A stretch of 64,000 bases of DNA, taken from Liolophura sinensis. Lineage: Eukaryota; Mollusca; Polyplacophora; Chitonida; Chitonidae. Below are positions 46,625 through 58,985 of this stretch, in pieces (within the stretch, counting starts at the first letter, position 1; each line of letters begins with the position of its first letter). Below the pieces are notes generated by a model, which was given only the letters and a program-made list of their open reading frames with translations, had not been told where the DNA came from and did not search any database. The translations under genes and the position numbers were made by a program. The DNA is taken from positions 11,652,281-11,716,280 of the forward strand of contig NC_088301.1 of assembly GCF_032854445.1 (NCBI RefSeq). The letters are read 5' to 3'.

Positions 46625-48576
46625 CTCATTACTGCATCGATTGTTTTGATCATTAGTTTAAAATCTGGCCTTCAGTTTTCAAAGAGCATGAACAAGATAG
46701 TCATTTCGCAAGCACACAGGACACGAGATATAGGCCTACATGACACAGCCGTCTGTTTACATGTAGCACGCGACACATCAAAGACATGCTATTGGGAGAG
46801 CATATGGAAATCAATAGTAGATATAGAACAGATTTTGTATCCCTCCCCAACGTGGTTCTGATCGCGACATGTGAACAGTGAGACAGAAAGGCATTTAGAT
46901 AGGCCTACTTCCCCGAAGTTGCGGGTTTTGCATGGCTTTTAATAAATAGCGGATTAATATCATAAGCCACATACCGGAAACATTCTGAGTTCGATTCCGG
47001 CCTGTCTAATTTTGTCCCTCATTATCAATTGCCGCATGCAAAGCATGTACATTTATATCATCATCATTTAACTGGTAAGCTTAAATTTTTTACAAAGACT
47101 GACGAGAAGATGAATTGTAGAATGTCTTGAACTCTTTCCGGCTCCACGATCATCATATAATAACGAACACTAGGGCGCTATGTCAATGACACCGGGCATG
47201 AAGCACCACCGGGAGTGTTAAGTTATACCGTTGATTTAAGACCAGAGTGAAAAATCATATAAGTTATATATCTAGTGTGGTAACCTTTCCAGCGCAAGGG
47301 CGATTCGGATCTCAGTCGGCTTGACTAAAGTTGTAACAAATGAGCGATATACGTTACCTGTTTATCAGTTATCAATGGACTAAACACTCTTTTAGGCCGC
47401 AATATCCAAGGCGAAAAATATGCTTCATTATCCATAAAAGTCTATGGATAATAATTTGGTAAAATTTAAATTTGGTTCACCCCGAACCAAACAGACACAC
47501 TAATCCCTCCCCCGTCGCTGTGGTGTAACTTATTCTGTGATGAACTCTATTTTTAGAGTCTTAATCAACTCTAAGTCTTAATAGCATGGGGCTTTACAAA
47601 GAGTATAATACATAATACCTAAAACAGTTGGAAATGTTTGCCGCAAAAGTAACACTTTAAGCATGGTTCATAAAGCCTGTTAAATAAACAAATGCTTCAA
47701 TGCTTTTTAATTCTGTTTTAATTTTCGGGAAATACAGGAATATAGGAATTGGTCTTTTTGGTATGATAAAAGATTTTGGAATGATGACAACAACCGTTTA
47801 GGTAAATTGTCCAATTGGTGCCATTTAAATGGCTGTTTATACTAAATTACATGGAATGGTAGCATTAGCCTTTTCAGCTAATAGCTGTTATGGCGGCATT
47901 AACCTTTTCTGCAGATGGCCTGAACAGAACATCCCCATCCTGCCAAACATGTTATGTCAGGGTAGCAGGAATTCCTGGAAATATCGATCACAGGGAATGC
48001 GAATCGGATATCATTCCACCTGGAAATATAGACCATTCACATCAGTTACAACATGAAAACACTTCCAAATTTGCACAGACAACAAATGCGTTACGTTAGT
48101 AGCAAAAACAAAATGTAAATGTTGTTCTATATTTTCCCAAAAGACATTAGTTATAAATAAAATATCTTATACATTAAAAATAATGCACTGCCAAATGAAT
48201 CGAAGTTAATAATATGCTAAGCTATATAGGAATTTTTAAAAAATCTTTCAGAAAGAAGTAGGCCTATATATTCAGCAAAATAAAAATCTGTCCAACACAT
48301 TTGGAAAATTTCATTTAAGGCAAGGACAGCACTTTCAACTCAGTAAAGAACTATCTTTTCAAAATATTTGGAGACTTTTATTCTAAGTTTTCGTTCAAAC
48401 TGTGTGCAATATTGCGAGACATATAATACAGGGTTCAATTTCGAGAGATATACATGTAATTCGCCATGAAATAGGAGAGCCAGAACACACATTTAGCTAT
48501 GTAAGTTAAACCGAAAAGCTGGACAATCTCAATTGACGAAGGTGGTAGATCGGTGTAGGGGGCAGAATTCACTTAC
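46625..48576. other. No gene recognised
   Basis: Unique AT-rich sequence between the satellite and the last identified exon of the chitin-binding gene. Later exons of that gene may lie here; I found no Cys-rich frame that fits. Confidence 0.45.
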
Positions 48577-51500
48577 TGATTTCTGAGTAAACAGTTGATG
48601 ATCCGGTACCCACTTGGACACTGTACGGAGGGACTTCGCTCCCAATCCCCGCTGCTTGGGTACGCGTAATCTTCGTCATCAGCTGACACACAGGTGGCAA
48701 TCGTCTGAAACAGTCCCACATAAATGCTGAGAACAGTTCATGTATTTATTTGATTGATGTTTTACGCTGTACTCGAAAATCAGTGGCAGGAATACAGGCA
48801 GAGCCCGAGGAAAACCCATGACCATCCCAGACCTTCCCACGTACGACCGGAGAGGAAGCCAGCATGAGCTGAATTTAAAGACAAAGTTTAGAGTAAGCCG
48901 TACATGAAGTGCGCTGCAGGTAAACAAGAGATGGAGGAGTTGTCAGCAAGACTTCAAAGGGTTTGGTCTACATAACAACAAGATGAGTACACGTGGACTA
49001 CATGTAGATGTGGAGTACTTGTGAACAAGATGTGGAGTAAATGTAAACTAGGCGTGGAGTACTTGTGAACAAGATTTGGAGAACACGTAAACTAGGAGTG
49101 GAGTACTTTTGAACAAAAAGAGGAGTATACGTGAACTAGGTGTGGAGTACTTTTGAACAAAAAGGGTATACGTGAACTAGGTGTGGAGTACTTTTGAACA
49201 AAAAGAGGAGTATACGTGAACTAGGAGTGGAGTAAACTTTGTGTACAGTACTTAGGAACAAGAGTGGAGTACACGTGAACATGGTGTACAGTACTTAGGA
49301 ACAAGATATGGAGTACTGAACAACAAGTTGTTCCCCCGGGTTCTGCCCCTGGTTTCCTCCCACCATAAAGTGGCCGGCGTCGCATAAGTCAAGTATTCTT
49401 GAGTACGGCACAAAATACCACTAAACAGATGTCAACAAGAGGTGACGTATTGGCCAACAAGAGAATAAGAACACTTATGAAAGAGAGCATGGTGCTACTG
49501 CAATCAAAAATAGCTGCAATCAAAGCGCAGCAGAGATACCTATATTATAGAATTCGACATAGAATATAAAATATGGACTATATTCCCCACATCACTGAAA
49601 ACCGATGGCTGTTTCTCTCTTGCATGATACCAGTTTAGCTCATTGTCTACTTCATGATTTAATCTACATCCCTTTGGGAACTCACTCCACTGCTTTGGAA
49701 ATGGGTTTTGCCATTTTTGGCTGGGCTTGCTTCTTCGTTGCCTACAAATAATTTATATTTATGAATATTGGACTAAGTCGCTTAGATTAACTCTCCAAAG
49801 TAAAACGGTGACCAGCAGATAGCAGGCTTTGGTGATACACGGAGTTCGAGAAGCCGACGTAATCTGTGACTCAGGCAGAGTATTTGTATACATTCATCAG
49901 TCACACGTCAGTGCACAGTGAACAAGTTCAGAGATATTATATATGTATATAATTGCGGGGAAATCAACACAAATTATGTGTCATCTAAAAAGTCATAACG
50001 TTTGGTATCACGCTCCACGTAAATGTTATTCACTGATCTCTGCTCCCTGTGAACAATCTCCTTATTTTTTTGTAAATTTGTACATCTGATTTAGTAATTA
50101 TATTCATGTTAAAGTTTCTAGCTGCTTATCGCACCCGGTCATTACGCGTTCCACGCATTCCCCCCAGGCAAAAACCTGATATTCGCACTCTCCTACATAC
50201 AGAGTATGATTGTGCGGAAGGGTGCATGTATATCAGGAAATACTGAATTTCCTCATATTTTAGCCATAGCAGGATCACCCAAGTAAAACTTGTATACATA
50301 TCACCTCGGGAATTCATACTTGTTTGATATTATCATGGCTCGAAGCTTAGTATTTTATTTATCAGCTTTTTTATTCTTTTTATTTAACTTTTTTTTGTAT
50401 TTATTTAATTGGTGTATTACGCCGTACTCAAGAATATTTCACTTATACGACGCAGACCAGCATTATGGTGGGAGTAAACCGGACAGAGTTCAGGGGAAAC
50501 CCACGACCATCCGAAGGCAGCTGCTAGACCTTCCAATGTACGATCAGAGAGGAAGGCAGCAAATATCAGTAATGCTAATTTTTAATTCCAAATGTGGTAA
50601 ACCAACTGTTTTCAGGTGAAGTCAATTGTTGTCTTTTAGACCGACTGAATGATAAACGCAGAAACCATGAATACTCATTTCAGTTAATTTCTTCCATTTA
50701 ATAGGCCTATACATTATAAATTAATGCAAGGAATATTTATTTAGTGTAAACATTTTGTATCTGTTGTATTATAAATATTGTCAATTTTAATGAAAACTAG
50801 TAAAGAGGAAAAATGAATTGGTGTGGATGAAACCTTCGTAATGAAGATAATTTAATCGGATGCATAGCTCTCACACATACCCTTTGGCCTTCCCCTCTCT
50901 CACCATTCACAGATACACATTGGCGTCCTTCCACAAAGTTCCCGTTGCTTCTACGAGGGTCAGAGGAAGTACATGCTACCGGCATATATCCGTCCGGACA
51001 AGCTGATCTCGACTCGTTGTTATTTCCGGTTCCCGAGCGAAGCCCAATTCGTCGTCTGTCTGTTTGGTACAGTCAAGGCAATGAAAGTCATGAAAGGCAC
51101 TACTAGCCATGAGAGACAATACAAACTATGACATAATCACTACAATTGTGCATCTGATGTCACCTGGAGTAATTTAAGTGAACGAAACTTGACTGAAACT
51201 TGAATGAACGAATGAATGTATGTATGTAGCAAACAACTATCCCCAACTCTACGTTTTAAGCCTCAATGAATGGTAACCCTGAGTTGTTTAACTGTAGTGA
51301 AGAAAACATAAACTAAGGAATAAACATAGACATCAATGATTTTTGTGTTTTAAAAGTTTGCGGCTATGCTGGATTTTATCTATTCCGGACACTATCACCT
51401 TTGACGTGTGAACGTACAACATTTATCACTGATTTTACATTTATGTCACAAGGTCTGTAATTATTGTTTGAGTCATACTTTGACCTTATTCCACCAAATG

Positions 51501-52731
51501 TTCGACATTTTTTAGCTTTATTCTGCCCCAAGGGTAAACATTGAGTGCACAGCAAATATGTTCATATTACTCATGTATTACATACGACCACTTGTCTACA
51601 CTATATATCACCATTTGTGCACACTGTATATTACCACTTGTGCATGCTATATATTACCTCTTGTGTAGGCTATATTTTACCACTTGTGCTCACTATGTAT
51701 TATCACTTGTACACACCATATATAACCACTTGTGCAGGTGACGTATAACACTAATGGTGGTTTATAAGGGAAATATTTTGGAGTACTACGTAAAACATAA
51801 ATGTAATGAGGAGGAGTCGGGTGAAAGCCCAGTTTATCTCATTCAAGACTTCACTGGCGTTTCTATGGCTACCAACTGATCACCCTTACTTTTAAGTCAA
51901 GGTAGACGCATAAATAAAAGTCATTATTTTTCCAGTGTGGCCATACAAGCGACACGTTGTATATGCCTGAGTTGAACACGAGCAAAGTGAGGGTGGGTGA
52001 GGTGGTTGTGGTGGCCAAAGTCACTTTATGACAATAAGCATGTTCATAAGAAAAACAATATACATGCATTCTGATAGTTTTAATTTTTGTCTAATAACAC
52101 ACTTTTGATACTCCATAAACTGTGGTTCATTAAGTGATGAAGCGATAAATAGAAAGGGGAGATCTAAACCTGTACGAGCTGTTTCCTATAAGTCAAACTT
52201 TACGGTCATGACGAGAACTGAATGATTGAATCGGTAATTGAGATATAAAGCCACGTTGTTAACATTTCAACCAAGAATACGCTTGAGCAAGGATACAGAA
52301 GAAAGAAAGACAAATCACAATATTAAACTGAACTCACCACACCGGTCTAAGTCACAGTTCACATTTGAAGGCCAACCACAGACTTTGGAGTTGATGTCGA
52401 AGTACAGGCCGGCTTCACAGCCCATTTGGTAAGGGACGCCATGAGAGCATTGGTAGAATTTGCCACAGTCTTTGGGATCTCGGATGTAATCATCACCGGG
52501 ATTACACCGCACGGGCACCTGACCAGGGGCGTCTTCGGCATTCTGGGCAATGGCCAGATCTACTCCGTCTTGGGCGGGAAGCTCACTTGTCACTACGGAG
52601 CGGTCCCATTCAATGGCCACGGGAATGCTATCTACATCGGGTAACGACCCACCATCAGCTGATGAGGCAGTACCAACGACTTGTGAGGCCAAGACAAGGC
52701 TTATCAAGAGAAACGACACAGAATCCCTCAT
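48577..52731 (-). CDS. Secreted chitin-binding protein with PCSK9-C-terminal-like cysteine modules (3' end not found)
   Basis: Exon 1 (52731-52338) encodes 131 aa: a signal peptide (about residues 1-24), a linker, and a type-2 chitin-binding (peritrophin-A/CBM14) domain at about 73-130: RCNPGDDYIRDPKDCGKFYQ, the aromatic cluster, and Cys at the expected six positions. Exon 2 (51059-50881, phase 1 to 0) and exon 3 (48704-48577, phase 0 to 2) continue in frame with CPDGYMPVACTSSDP, GNFVEGRQCVSVNG and TIATC. This Cys-Gly-aromatic ... Gly-Cys ... V/I-A-x-C pattern resembles the modules of the PCSK9 C-terminal domain. A second module begins at CPSGYRIINC. Exon 4 would start in phase 2 and was not found. 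CBM14 proteins bind chitin in extracellular matrix, gut lining or shell matrix. The partner module's role is unknown. Confidence 0.8.
48738..48880 (-). repeat. SINE family A, deleted copy
   Basis: TATTTGATTGATGTTTTACG, AGGCAGAGCCCGAGGAAAAC, ACCTTCCCACGTACGACCGG and AGCATGAGCTG, in reverse. Part of the 3' core is missing. Confidence 0.85.
48960..49325. repeat. ~24-bp minisatellite with ~48-bp higher order
   Basis: Alternating GTGGAGTACTTTTGAACAAA and GAGGAGTATACGTGAACTAG units, about 15 in all, in an intron of the chitin-binding gene. Confidence 0.88.
49326..49430 (+). repeat. SINE family A, 3' part
   Basis: CCCCCGGGTTCTGCCCCTGG, CACCATAAAGTGGCCGGCGT, TTGAGTACGGCACAAAATACC. It follows the minisatellite directly. 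Confidence 0.85.
50392..50565 (-). repeat. SINE family A, 5'-truncated copy
   Basis: TTAATTGGTGTATTACGCCG, CAGCATTATGGTGGGAG, GAAACCCACGACCATCCG, GAGAGGAAGGCAGCA in reverse; head missing. Confidence 0.88.
51585..51738. repeat. ~23-bp tandem repeat, about six copies
   Basis: Unit ACCACTTGTGCACACTATAT+ATT, in intron 1 of the chitin-binding gene. Two overlapping open frames here are artefacts. Confidence 0.85.
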
Positions 52732-54203
52732 TGTTAGACTTCGTTGCAGGCGAAGATTAAAAACTTTACACTTACTCTACTGATGTAAGAGGTTCACTAT
52801 TAGCCTTCAGTGTATTATTCACCGACAATTGCAGTATATAGATATGTCAGTTTCCGCGCTGCGAAACAACTTACAATCCCCGGCAGGCAAACGTCTATAT
52901 AATACATGTATACTGACAATACTTATATGAACTTCAGTCCTGCAGGCCAAAAGTTGACAAATACGGAGACATTTCTCTACCTCCTGATTTTCCGTCCGAT
53001 GTGAAAAAGAGCTGAGTGTCTCCCTTTATCATTCCAACGCCTACCCATTACAGGGAAGACCCGACTATTTTCTGGCGTTCCATACAATATCGACTGCGTC
53101 ACCAGTCTTTATAGACTTGTTTACAGCTTTGCTTATCTATTTAGCCACACGGAGAGTTTGCAAACAGGAACTCCCTATTCAATAGTGTGTCATGACCCCT
53201 TCCGACATCCGGTTATAGAATCGAAATCATATTTGCACAGCCATGATATATGGTCACTATCTGACAAGGTCATGGCTATTCTTCAACATGTACTAGCCGA
53301 ATAGGCGTGATTGTATTCACCTGGCAAGGGTTTTTTTTTGTGAATTTATCCCCGAATGTTTTGAGGTTTGTGATTTCACCCTACGATATGGGCGAATAAC
53401 ACCCAACGGGAAATTCCATTGTAATTACATACACTCTATGCCATCGCTTTTAGTAACTGCTACGTCGATAGTTGATATACTGTAATACAGCATTTAATTG
53501 CTTTTGGTTTGATGTTTCCAACATTCTTTCGGTCACATCACAACGGTGTATCCCAGTACAATGTAGCTGATTGATCCCAGACAAGTGGTACACCACTGAA
53601 AATTAACATGCTGAAGACGGGCGTGACACAGTATCCTGACTCCAGCCTTATAACGCTAACTGAAAGGAAGGCAATTCCATAAAGTGTAATAGGTGCACTC
53701 AATAATTAGGTCATTGTCGGTGACTGGCATGTTCGTACGACTTCAGAGATCCCGCGTGACTGTTCGGGGCTGATTAGCTCACCAAAGTTTATTACCCATC
53801 ATTGTTTTTTTAGTAACCGTTATTTTGCATAATCTTCATTCATTGTCTTAAGTCAATAGCACAATAGATTTGTTTTTGTATGTGTGATTAAGATGCGCAC
53901 TACACGTGAATGATCGGGGTCACCCACCATCTTAATTTATAATAATCGGAGAGATCATGCTTGGTAATTTTCATCTACTACCATGTAAGTAGGAATGCAT
54001 AATTGCTGTAAGGAAGATGCAGTTTTAGTGCGCTGTCGATAGAACTTCGTCTTATCAGATGACATTGCGTAAATCAGCAGATTTGATTCTCAAAACAAAA
54101 TGTGATTATGTAATTGTAAACAAGCACGAGCTTACCGTAAAATCCCAAGAAATCAGTATTGACTTGAGATGGCTTTATTTTGTGCAACAAGATGTCTTTT
54201 AGA
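52732..54203. other. Upstream region of the chitin-binding gene
   Basis: No coding frame or repeat family recognised. The promoter of the chitin-binding gene should lie at the left edge; I see no clear TATA box. Confidence 0.45.
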
Positions 54204-54479
54204 TTTTTTTTTTTTTTTTTTTTTTTTTGATTGGTGTTTTACGCCGTACTCAAGAATATTTCACTTATACGACGGCGGCCAGCATTATGGTGGGTGGAAA
54301 CCGGGCAGAGCCCGGGGGAAACCCACGACCATCCGCAGGTTGCTGCAAGACCTTCCCACGTACGGCCGGAGAGGAAGGCAGCATGAGCTGGTCTTGAACT
54401 CACAGCGACCGCATTGGTGAGAGGCTTCTGGGTCATTACGCTGCGCTAGCGCGCTAACCGACTGAGCCACGGTGGCCCC
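54204..54479 (-). repeat. SINE family A, full length with perfect target-site duplication
   Basis: Reverse full-length copy: T-run of about 22, complete core, B box and A box, ending GGCCCC. The 12-bp duplication ATGTCTTTTAGA flanks it at 54192-54203 and 54480-54491. This looks like a recent insertion. Confidence 0.96.
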
Positions 54480-54727
54480 ATGTCTTTTAGAGGTTTGAAA
54501 GTAAAATGTGCATTTGAGCTAGTAAACACAGAGTTATATTTTGGTCGTTAAAGTACATATATGGAAATTGTTGTAGAATCCTCGTATGTTGGGTACATTA
54601 TACTTTTATGTAATACCCGGTACCACTGTTATCCTTACAGAGGATGCCACGACCATATAGAGAGTGTATTATGTGAAATCATAATGTAAGTGTAAGTAGG
54701 GAACTATGTCATCAGTATTATTATGTT

Positions 54728-54780
54728 TATAATAATAATAACAATAATAATAATAATCATAATAATTATTATTATTATTC
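54728..54780. repeat. (AAT)n/(ATT)n self-complementary microsatellite
   Basis: AATAATAATAA units switch to ATTATTATT, so the tract can fold back on itself. It lies between two full-length SINEs. Confidence 0.85.
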
Positions 54781-54842
54781 ATAAGGATATTTTTAGTTTA
54801 TTTACTATTGGTTATTAAACGGTAGACTAATTGTATGTTGAT

Positions 54843-55107
54843 TTGATTTTTTTTTTGATTGGTGTTTTACGCCGTACTCAAGAATATTTCACTTATACGA
54901 CGGCGGCCAGCATTATGGTGGGTAGAAACCGGGCACAGCCCGGGGGAAACCCACGACCATCCGCAGGTTGCTGGCAGACCTTCCCACTTACGGCCGGAGA
55001 GGAAGCCAGCATGAGCTGGACTTGAACTCACAGCGACCGCATTGGTGAGAGGCTCCTGGGTCATTCCGCTGCGCTAGCGCGTTAACCGACTGAGCCAGGG
55101 AGGCTCC
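54843..55107 (-). repeat. SINE family A, full length with target-site duplication
   Basis: Second reverse full-length copy. CTAATTGTATGTTGAT at 54827-54842 repeats at 55108-55123 with one change (C for T). Same orientation as the copy 360 bp to the left. Confidence 0.95.
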
Positions 55108-55950
55108 CTAATTGTATGTCGATGTTTCATTATACCACGGCTAAGATGATTGTTATTCTGAACTGTCATGCGCTGCATTAGTAGCTGCTTTACTGAATGG
55201 AATGCTGTAGCTCTCTTGGGGGTGAGTTTTAGAATTTACTCTCTGGTTAGATAATAATGTGTGTAGACGATATTGTTATTAAAACGAAATGTTACTGTAC
55301 TGATGTAGTAGAGGCGTCCGGTGTGTTATGTTACATTGTCATAGACTCCACCGTATCAGGATAGGTCCAATAAGTTGTTGAACTGTTGTATTTTTCTTTT
55401 TTTTTGTGGTGATTGTCGTTTGTGACAAAACTATCAGTTGTCGAAATGTAGATTAATATTTTACAAGTTTTAACATTCAATTAATAAGCACGTTAAATTC
55501 AGTTCTACTTATATACAGATAAGGTTGTATTGAAATGTTTTAGGATGTTTAGTGAGTGGTCAGTAATAGTGATGTTTTCACTGGCATAGCATACTTTGTG
55601 TAGATGTATAAACAGGCGATTTTAGAACAGAGGTTGCAATTCTATGATAGCTATTCCGGGAATTGCCTTGTGTCAGATAAGATAATGTTCCGTACATTGG
55701 GTAATGGTAGTAAAGAATGTGACTTCTGGTTCTCATGGAGTGATGTAAGCCTGAATTGTGTGTATGTATGAAATGCCTTTTCATGATAGAACATTGACTG
55801 TGAGTACATCTGGTGTTTATTTTTGCACATTGCAGGTTTTTTCTTTCTTGCGATTTCTCCCTCACTTCTGTACAAGACCTCCGTCCACCAACTCCTAATA
55901 AACCATAACAGCCGCATCAGATGGTCTACATGTGTTTATTTCCACAATTT

Positions 55951-56132
55951 TACGAAAGCCATTTCTGACTTTAGTCAAAATTTGAAATAGGATCTTTAAG
56001 CTTATTTTTCGCCTTTAGATATTAAAAGTTTGTCCATCTCATCAATGTTATCTTAAGACAATTATAAATATCCAAATTGCAACAATGCAAAGAATTTTCA
56101 AGCTTTTGACTTCAGTCAGAAATGGCTTTGTG
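55951..56132. mobile_element. MITE with ~29-bp terminal inverted repeats
   Basis: Left end ACGAAAGCCATTTCTGACTT+TAGTCAAAA; right end in inverse CACAAAGCCATTTCTGACTG+AAGTCAAAA. About 180 bp, AT-rich, no open frame. A partial relative lies at 41630-41790. Confidence 0.75.
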
Positions 56133-56202
56133 GAATCGACCCTGCTGTCTTATGATAAACGCCACTTACAACTTGTTGTATATGACAATATTTCGGAATG
56201 GA

Positions 56203-56358
56203 TTTATTGGTTTAATTGGTGTTTTACGCCGCACTCAGAATATTCCGTTATACGACGGCAACCGGCGTTATAGTGGAAGGACACCGGGCAGAACTTGGGG
56301 GATCCCAGGCTGCTCGCACACCTTTTAGTGCGCTTACAACTAGGCCACAAAGGCGCGT
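56203..56358 (-). repeat. SINE family A, diverged copy
   Basis: TTAATTGGTGTTTTACGCCG, CGGCAACCGGCGTTATAGTG, ACCGGGCAGAACTTGGGGGA, then a deletion into the tRNA-like head near GGCCACAAAGGC. Confidence 0.82.
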
Positions 56359-56533
56359 TTCGCAATGGGTTCTAAACAGTTAGAAGACTTCGTTTTGAAT
56401 AATCTAGCATATGAACAACAGAGTACCAGAGTTTAAATTTTTAAGGTACATACCTATGTCCAAGAATGGTTTATTATATATAAAAAGTTTACTTCTTTGA
56501 TATATCAATTGGAATTTCTTTTGCAAAATTTTT

Positions 56534-56594
56534 ACAGTGAATAACATCACTGTATGTATGTTGTATACATACATACAGTGATGTTATTCACTGT
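56534..56594. repeat. Near-perfect 61-bp palindrome
   Basis: Left arm 56534-56561 (ACAGTGAATAACATCACTGT+ATGTATGT) and right arm 56567-56594 are exact inverse complements, 28 bp each, with a 5-nt loop TGTAT. Confidence 0.95.
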
Positions 56595-56839
56595 GTAAAT
56601 GAAAAACCCTAAAAACAATGACAACAAAGCTAAAGAGAAAGTGAATTCCTGTTAAATGTATTGTCTTTATTGTCCATGTAAAGGTTTTTGTTATTTTAAA
56701 ATTTTATATTCGTGTTTTTCGTATAACACCATATAGCTTCAAAATATTGATCAAAAATGCTAACCTATGACCAAAGTATAAATCTGTGTAACTGTACAGT
56801 GTATTGATATATGGAGTGAGGCATGGACCTGTGAGCGTC

Positions 56840-57150
56840 CGCTTCGGGAGCGAAGTCGAGTCACACCTAAGACCTTAAAATAGGAGGTTGTAACTTCCTC
56901 GCTTGGCGTTCATTATGAAAGGGGTAGTGCAACAACTGATTGACCCGTATCAGTATGATGGCTTGGGCGGGGCTGCCTGCTTGCCGCCGGTAAGGCGTCT
57001 TAGTGAAGCAGCACTAGATAAAAGAGCGACAGAAACCCGTCCTGCAACAAGGAGGCACATTACATGCACTCTAAGGATTCCTTCGTCGTCACATGACTGA
57101 AAAATTATTAAGTACGACGTTAAACCCCAAGCACGCACAGGCTCATTGAC
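56840..57150 (+). repeat. SINE family B copy
   Basis: GTCGAGTCACACCTAAGACC, GGAGGTTGTAACTTCCTCGC, GATGGCTTGGGCGGGGCTG, CAACAAGGAGGCACATTACA, GATTCCTTCGTCGTCACATG and the 3' end TTAAGTACGACGTTAAACCC. The A-box part of the head is degraded. Confidence 0.87.
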
Positions 57151-57604
57151 CTGTGACTGAATTGTTACACATATACACGTATATAGCACGTGGAGGGTGT
57201 AAATGAGGTGGATTAGTTTTAAATTGGCCTGTAGTGATCGTGTGAAATGTAACACTCATGGGACTGCACTTGGAGAGCGGGAGTGACCTGGGTGGGGCAG
57301 ACATAGATTGGCCTCTTTGTTGATCTTGTGATGGTTGTAAAAAGACGAAGGAAAATACGCGCGCACAAACTGTTAGTGGCCGCTTAAATAACCCTGGTAT
57401 ATGAACTGGAAAGGATGTTCTGAATATCCTGGATTGCACGTCACACTTCAGTAGAGTCAATGCCTAACCGCATTTTCCACAACAGGCCGCGTCAATTGTT
57501 CATCCAACACACCTACGTTGAAAATGACCCCTGCTTTTTGCACCCATAAACTAGACTGCGTTCTCCTCGTACAAGTGTATGGAATATTTTGGAGTATGGC
57601 TTTA

Positions 57605-57634
57605 ATAAATAAATAAATAAATAAATAAATAAAT
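57605..57634. repeat. (AAAT)n microsatellite
   Basis: About seven AAAT units after GGAGTATGGCTTTAAT, a remnant of a family A tail. Confidence 0.85.
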
Positions 57635-58337
57635 AGTATATTGAAAACGAGTTAGTCTACAACACTTAGCCTTGCACCGCCCGTGTACATAATCTCAAAT
57701 AATTGTTAGCCTCTAGCTAGCTGCTTATATTGACGACAAAATAATATATAATGGCATCCAAATTGTGACTGAGGTACATTCATACGTTCACATGTTATAT
57801 TGATTAAACCTATTAGTATATAATTGCCAATAATCCACTAAATTATTTTACATTGATATAGCCCGCAACCCTACAATTTGTCCTATGTTTAATTGACAGC
57901 ATCGGAGGTAGAGCTTTCCTTTGCTAAGCCGGTGGTTGCTATATCATCTTGTGCGATAAACACCACAAACATGTCATTGTGAAATCTGATAGTCCAAGAT
58001 ACATGTATACAGTTTTCATCCTTGATTTATTTGAATAATGTGCCTTATGAACAATAGAGCGCGGTATTGAGGCGGTCATACAATAAGTTACTTGTTTCAA
58101 TTTGACACAAAGCCAGACAAATTTCACCCAGAAAACGCCATTTAGGAAGAAAAAAAACAATGATAACAAGTACCAACTGTGAAAAGTCACGTCACGTGAG
58201 AAGAAAACTTTGCACAAATAACGACGTCTTTACATAATATCGAATCTTATCGATCTTTTCATAAGACTCAGTTTTCTGAGTTGTTTTAGCTCAATTGTAT
58301 ACCTCAGATTTTCGAGTCCGTTGACCCAAATGATCTC

Positions 58338-58593
58338 ACAGTGTGATTAGCTTGCTAGCTCAGCGCACTGTATCAGGGGCCTCTCACCATTGCAGTTGCT
58401 GCGTGTTCAAGACAAGCTCATGCCGCCTTCCTCTCCCGCCGTAAGGGAGAAGGTCTGGCTGTAGTCTACGGATGGTCGTGGGTTCCCTTGGGCTCTGCCC
58501 ACATCCCTCCCACCACACTGCTGGCCGCCGTTGTATAAGTTAAATATTTTTGAATACAGGGTAAGACTCAAATGAAATAATTAAATGAATAAA
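58338..58593 (+). repeat. SINE family A, diverged near-full copy
   Basis: TAGCTTGCTAGCTCAGCGCA head, CCTCTCACCATTGCAGTTGC, TACGGATGGTCGTGGGTTCC, CTGGCCGCCGTTGTATAAG and an AAAT-like end. Confidence 0.87.
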
Positions 58594-58644
58594 TGTTACA
58601 TGTTGTTTTCTAACAGGTTTGTCCGTATGTTTGTGCGTATGTTT

Positions 58645-58681
58645 GTGCGTGTGTGTGTGTGTGTGTGTGTGTGCGTGTGTG

Positions 58682-58732
<51 letters not shown>

Positions 58733-58758
58733 GTGCGTGCGTGTGTGTGTGTGTGTGT

Positions 58759-58803
<45 letters not shown>
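58645..58803. repeat. (TG)n microsatellite with GCG interruptions
   Basis: About 159 bp of TG repeats with occasional GC pairs. The Cys/Val open frames over it are artefacts. Confidence 0.97.
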
Positions 58804-58805
<2 letters not shown>

Positions 58806-58985
58806 TTGGGTTTTACGTCGTATGACGAAGAGGAGTCATTAGATATGTGTACTTATGCCGATTTCACCAGACATGACCCCCCCCCTAACCCCCAGTCACA
58901 TTATACTGGCCGCGGGCCACCAAGTCTTCTTGCCTTGCTCTGACCTCTTAGTGCTGAGCGCCAAGCGAAGCAGCAACAACGAACA
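58804..58985 (+). repeat. Repeat family C copy
   Basis: GGGTTTTACGTCGTATGACG, AGGAGTCATTAGATATG, CCCAGTCACATTATACTGGC, GACCTCTTAGTGCTGAGCGC and AAGCGAAGCAGCAAC. It directly follows the (TG)n tract. Confidence 0.72.

Noticed and set aside
45921-46861. Overlapping 60-118-codon frames, and the possibility of a CRISPR-like array
   Set aside because: The 64-bp units are contiguous with no unique spacers; the open frames are a consequence of a stop-poor unit of length 3n+1. The genome is eukaryotic.
54239-55064. Repeated small frames reading ...VAVSSRPAH... or ...MVGRNRAQPG...
   Set aside because: They are translations of SINE family A in either orientation.
58585-58943. Open frames rich in Cys-Val over 58.6-58.9 kb
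   Set aside because: Translation of a (TG)n microsatellite.
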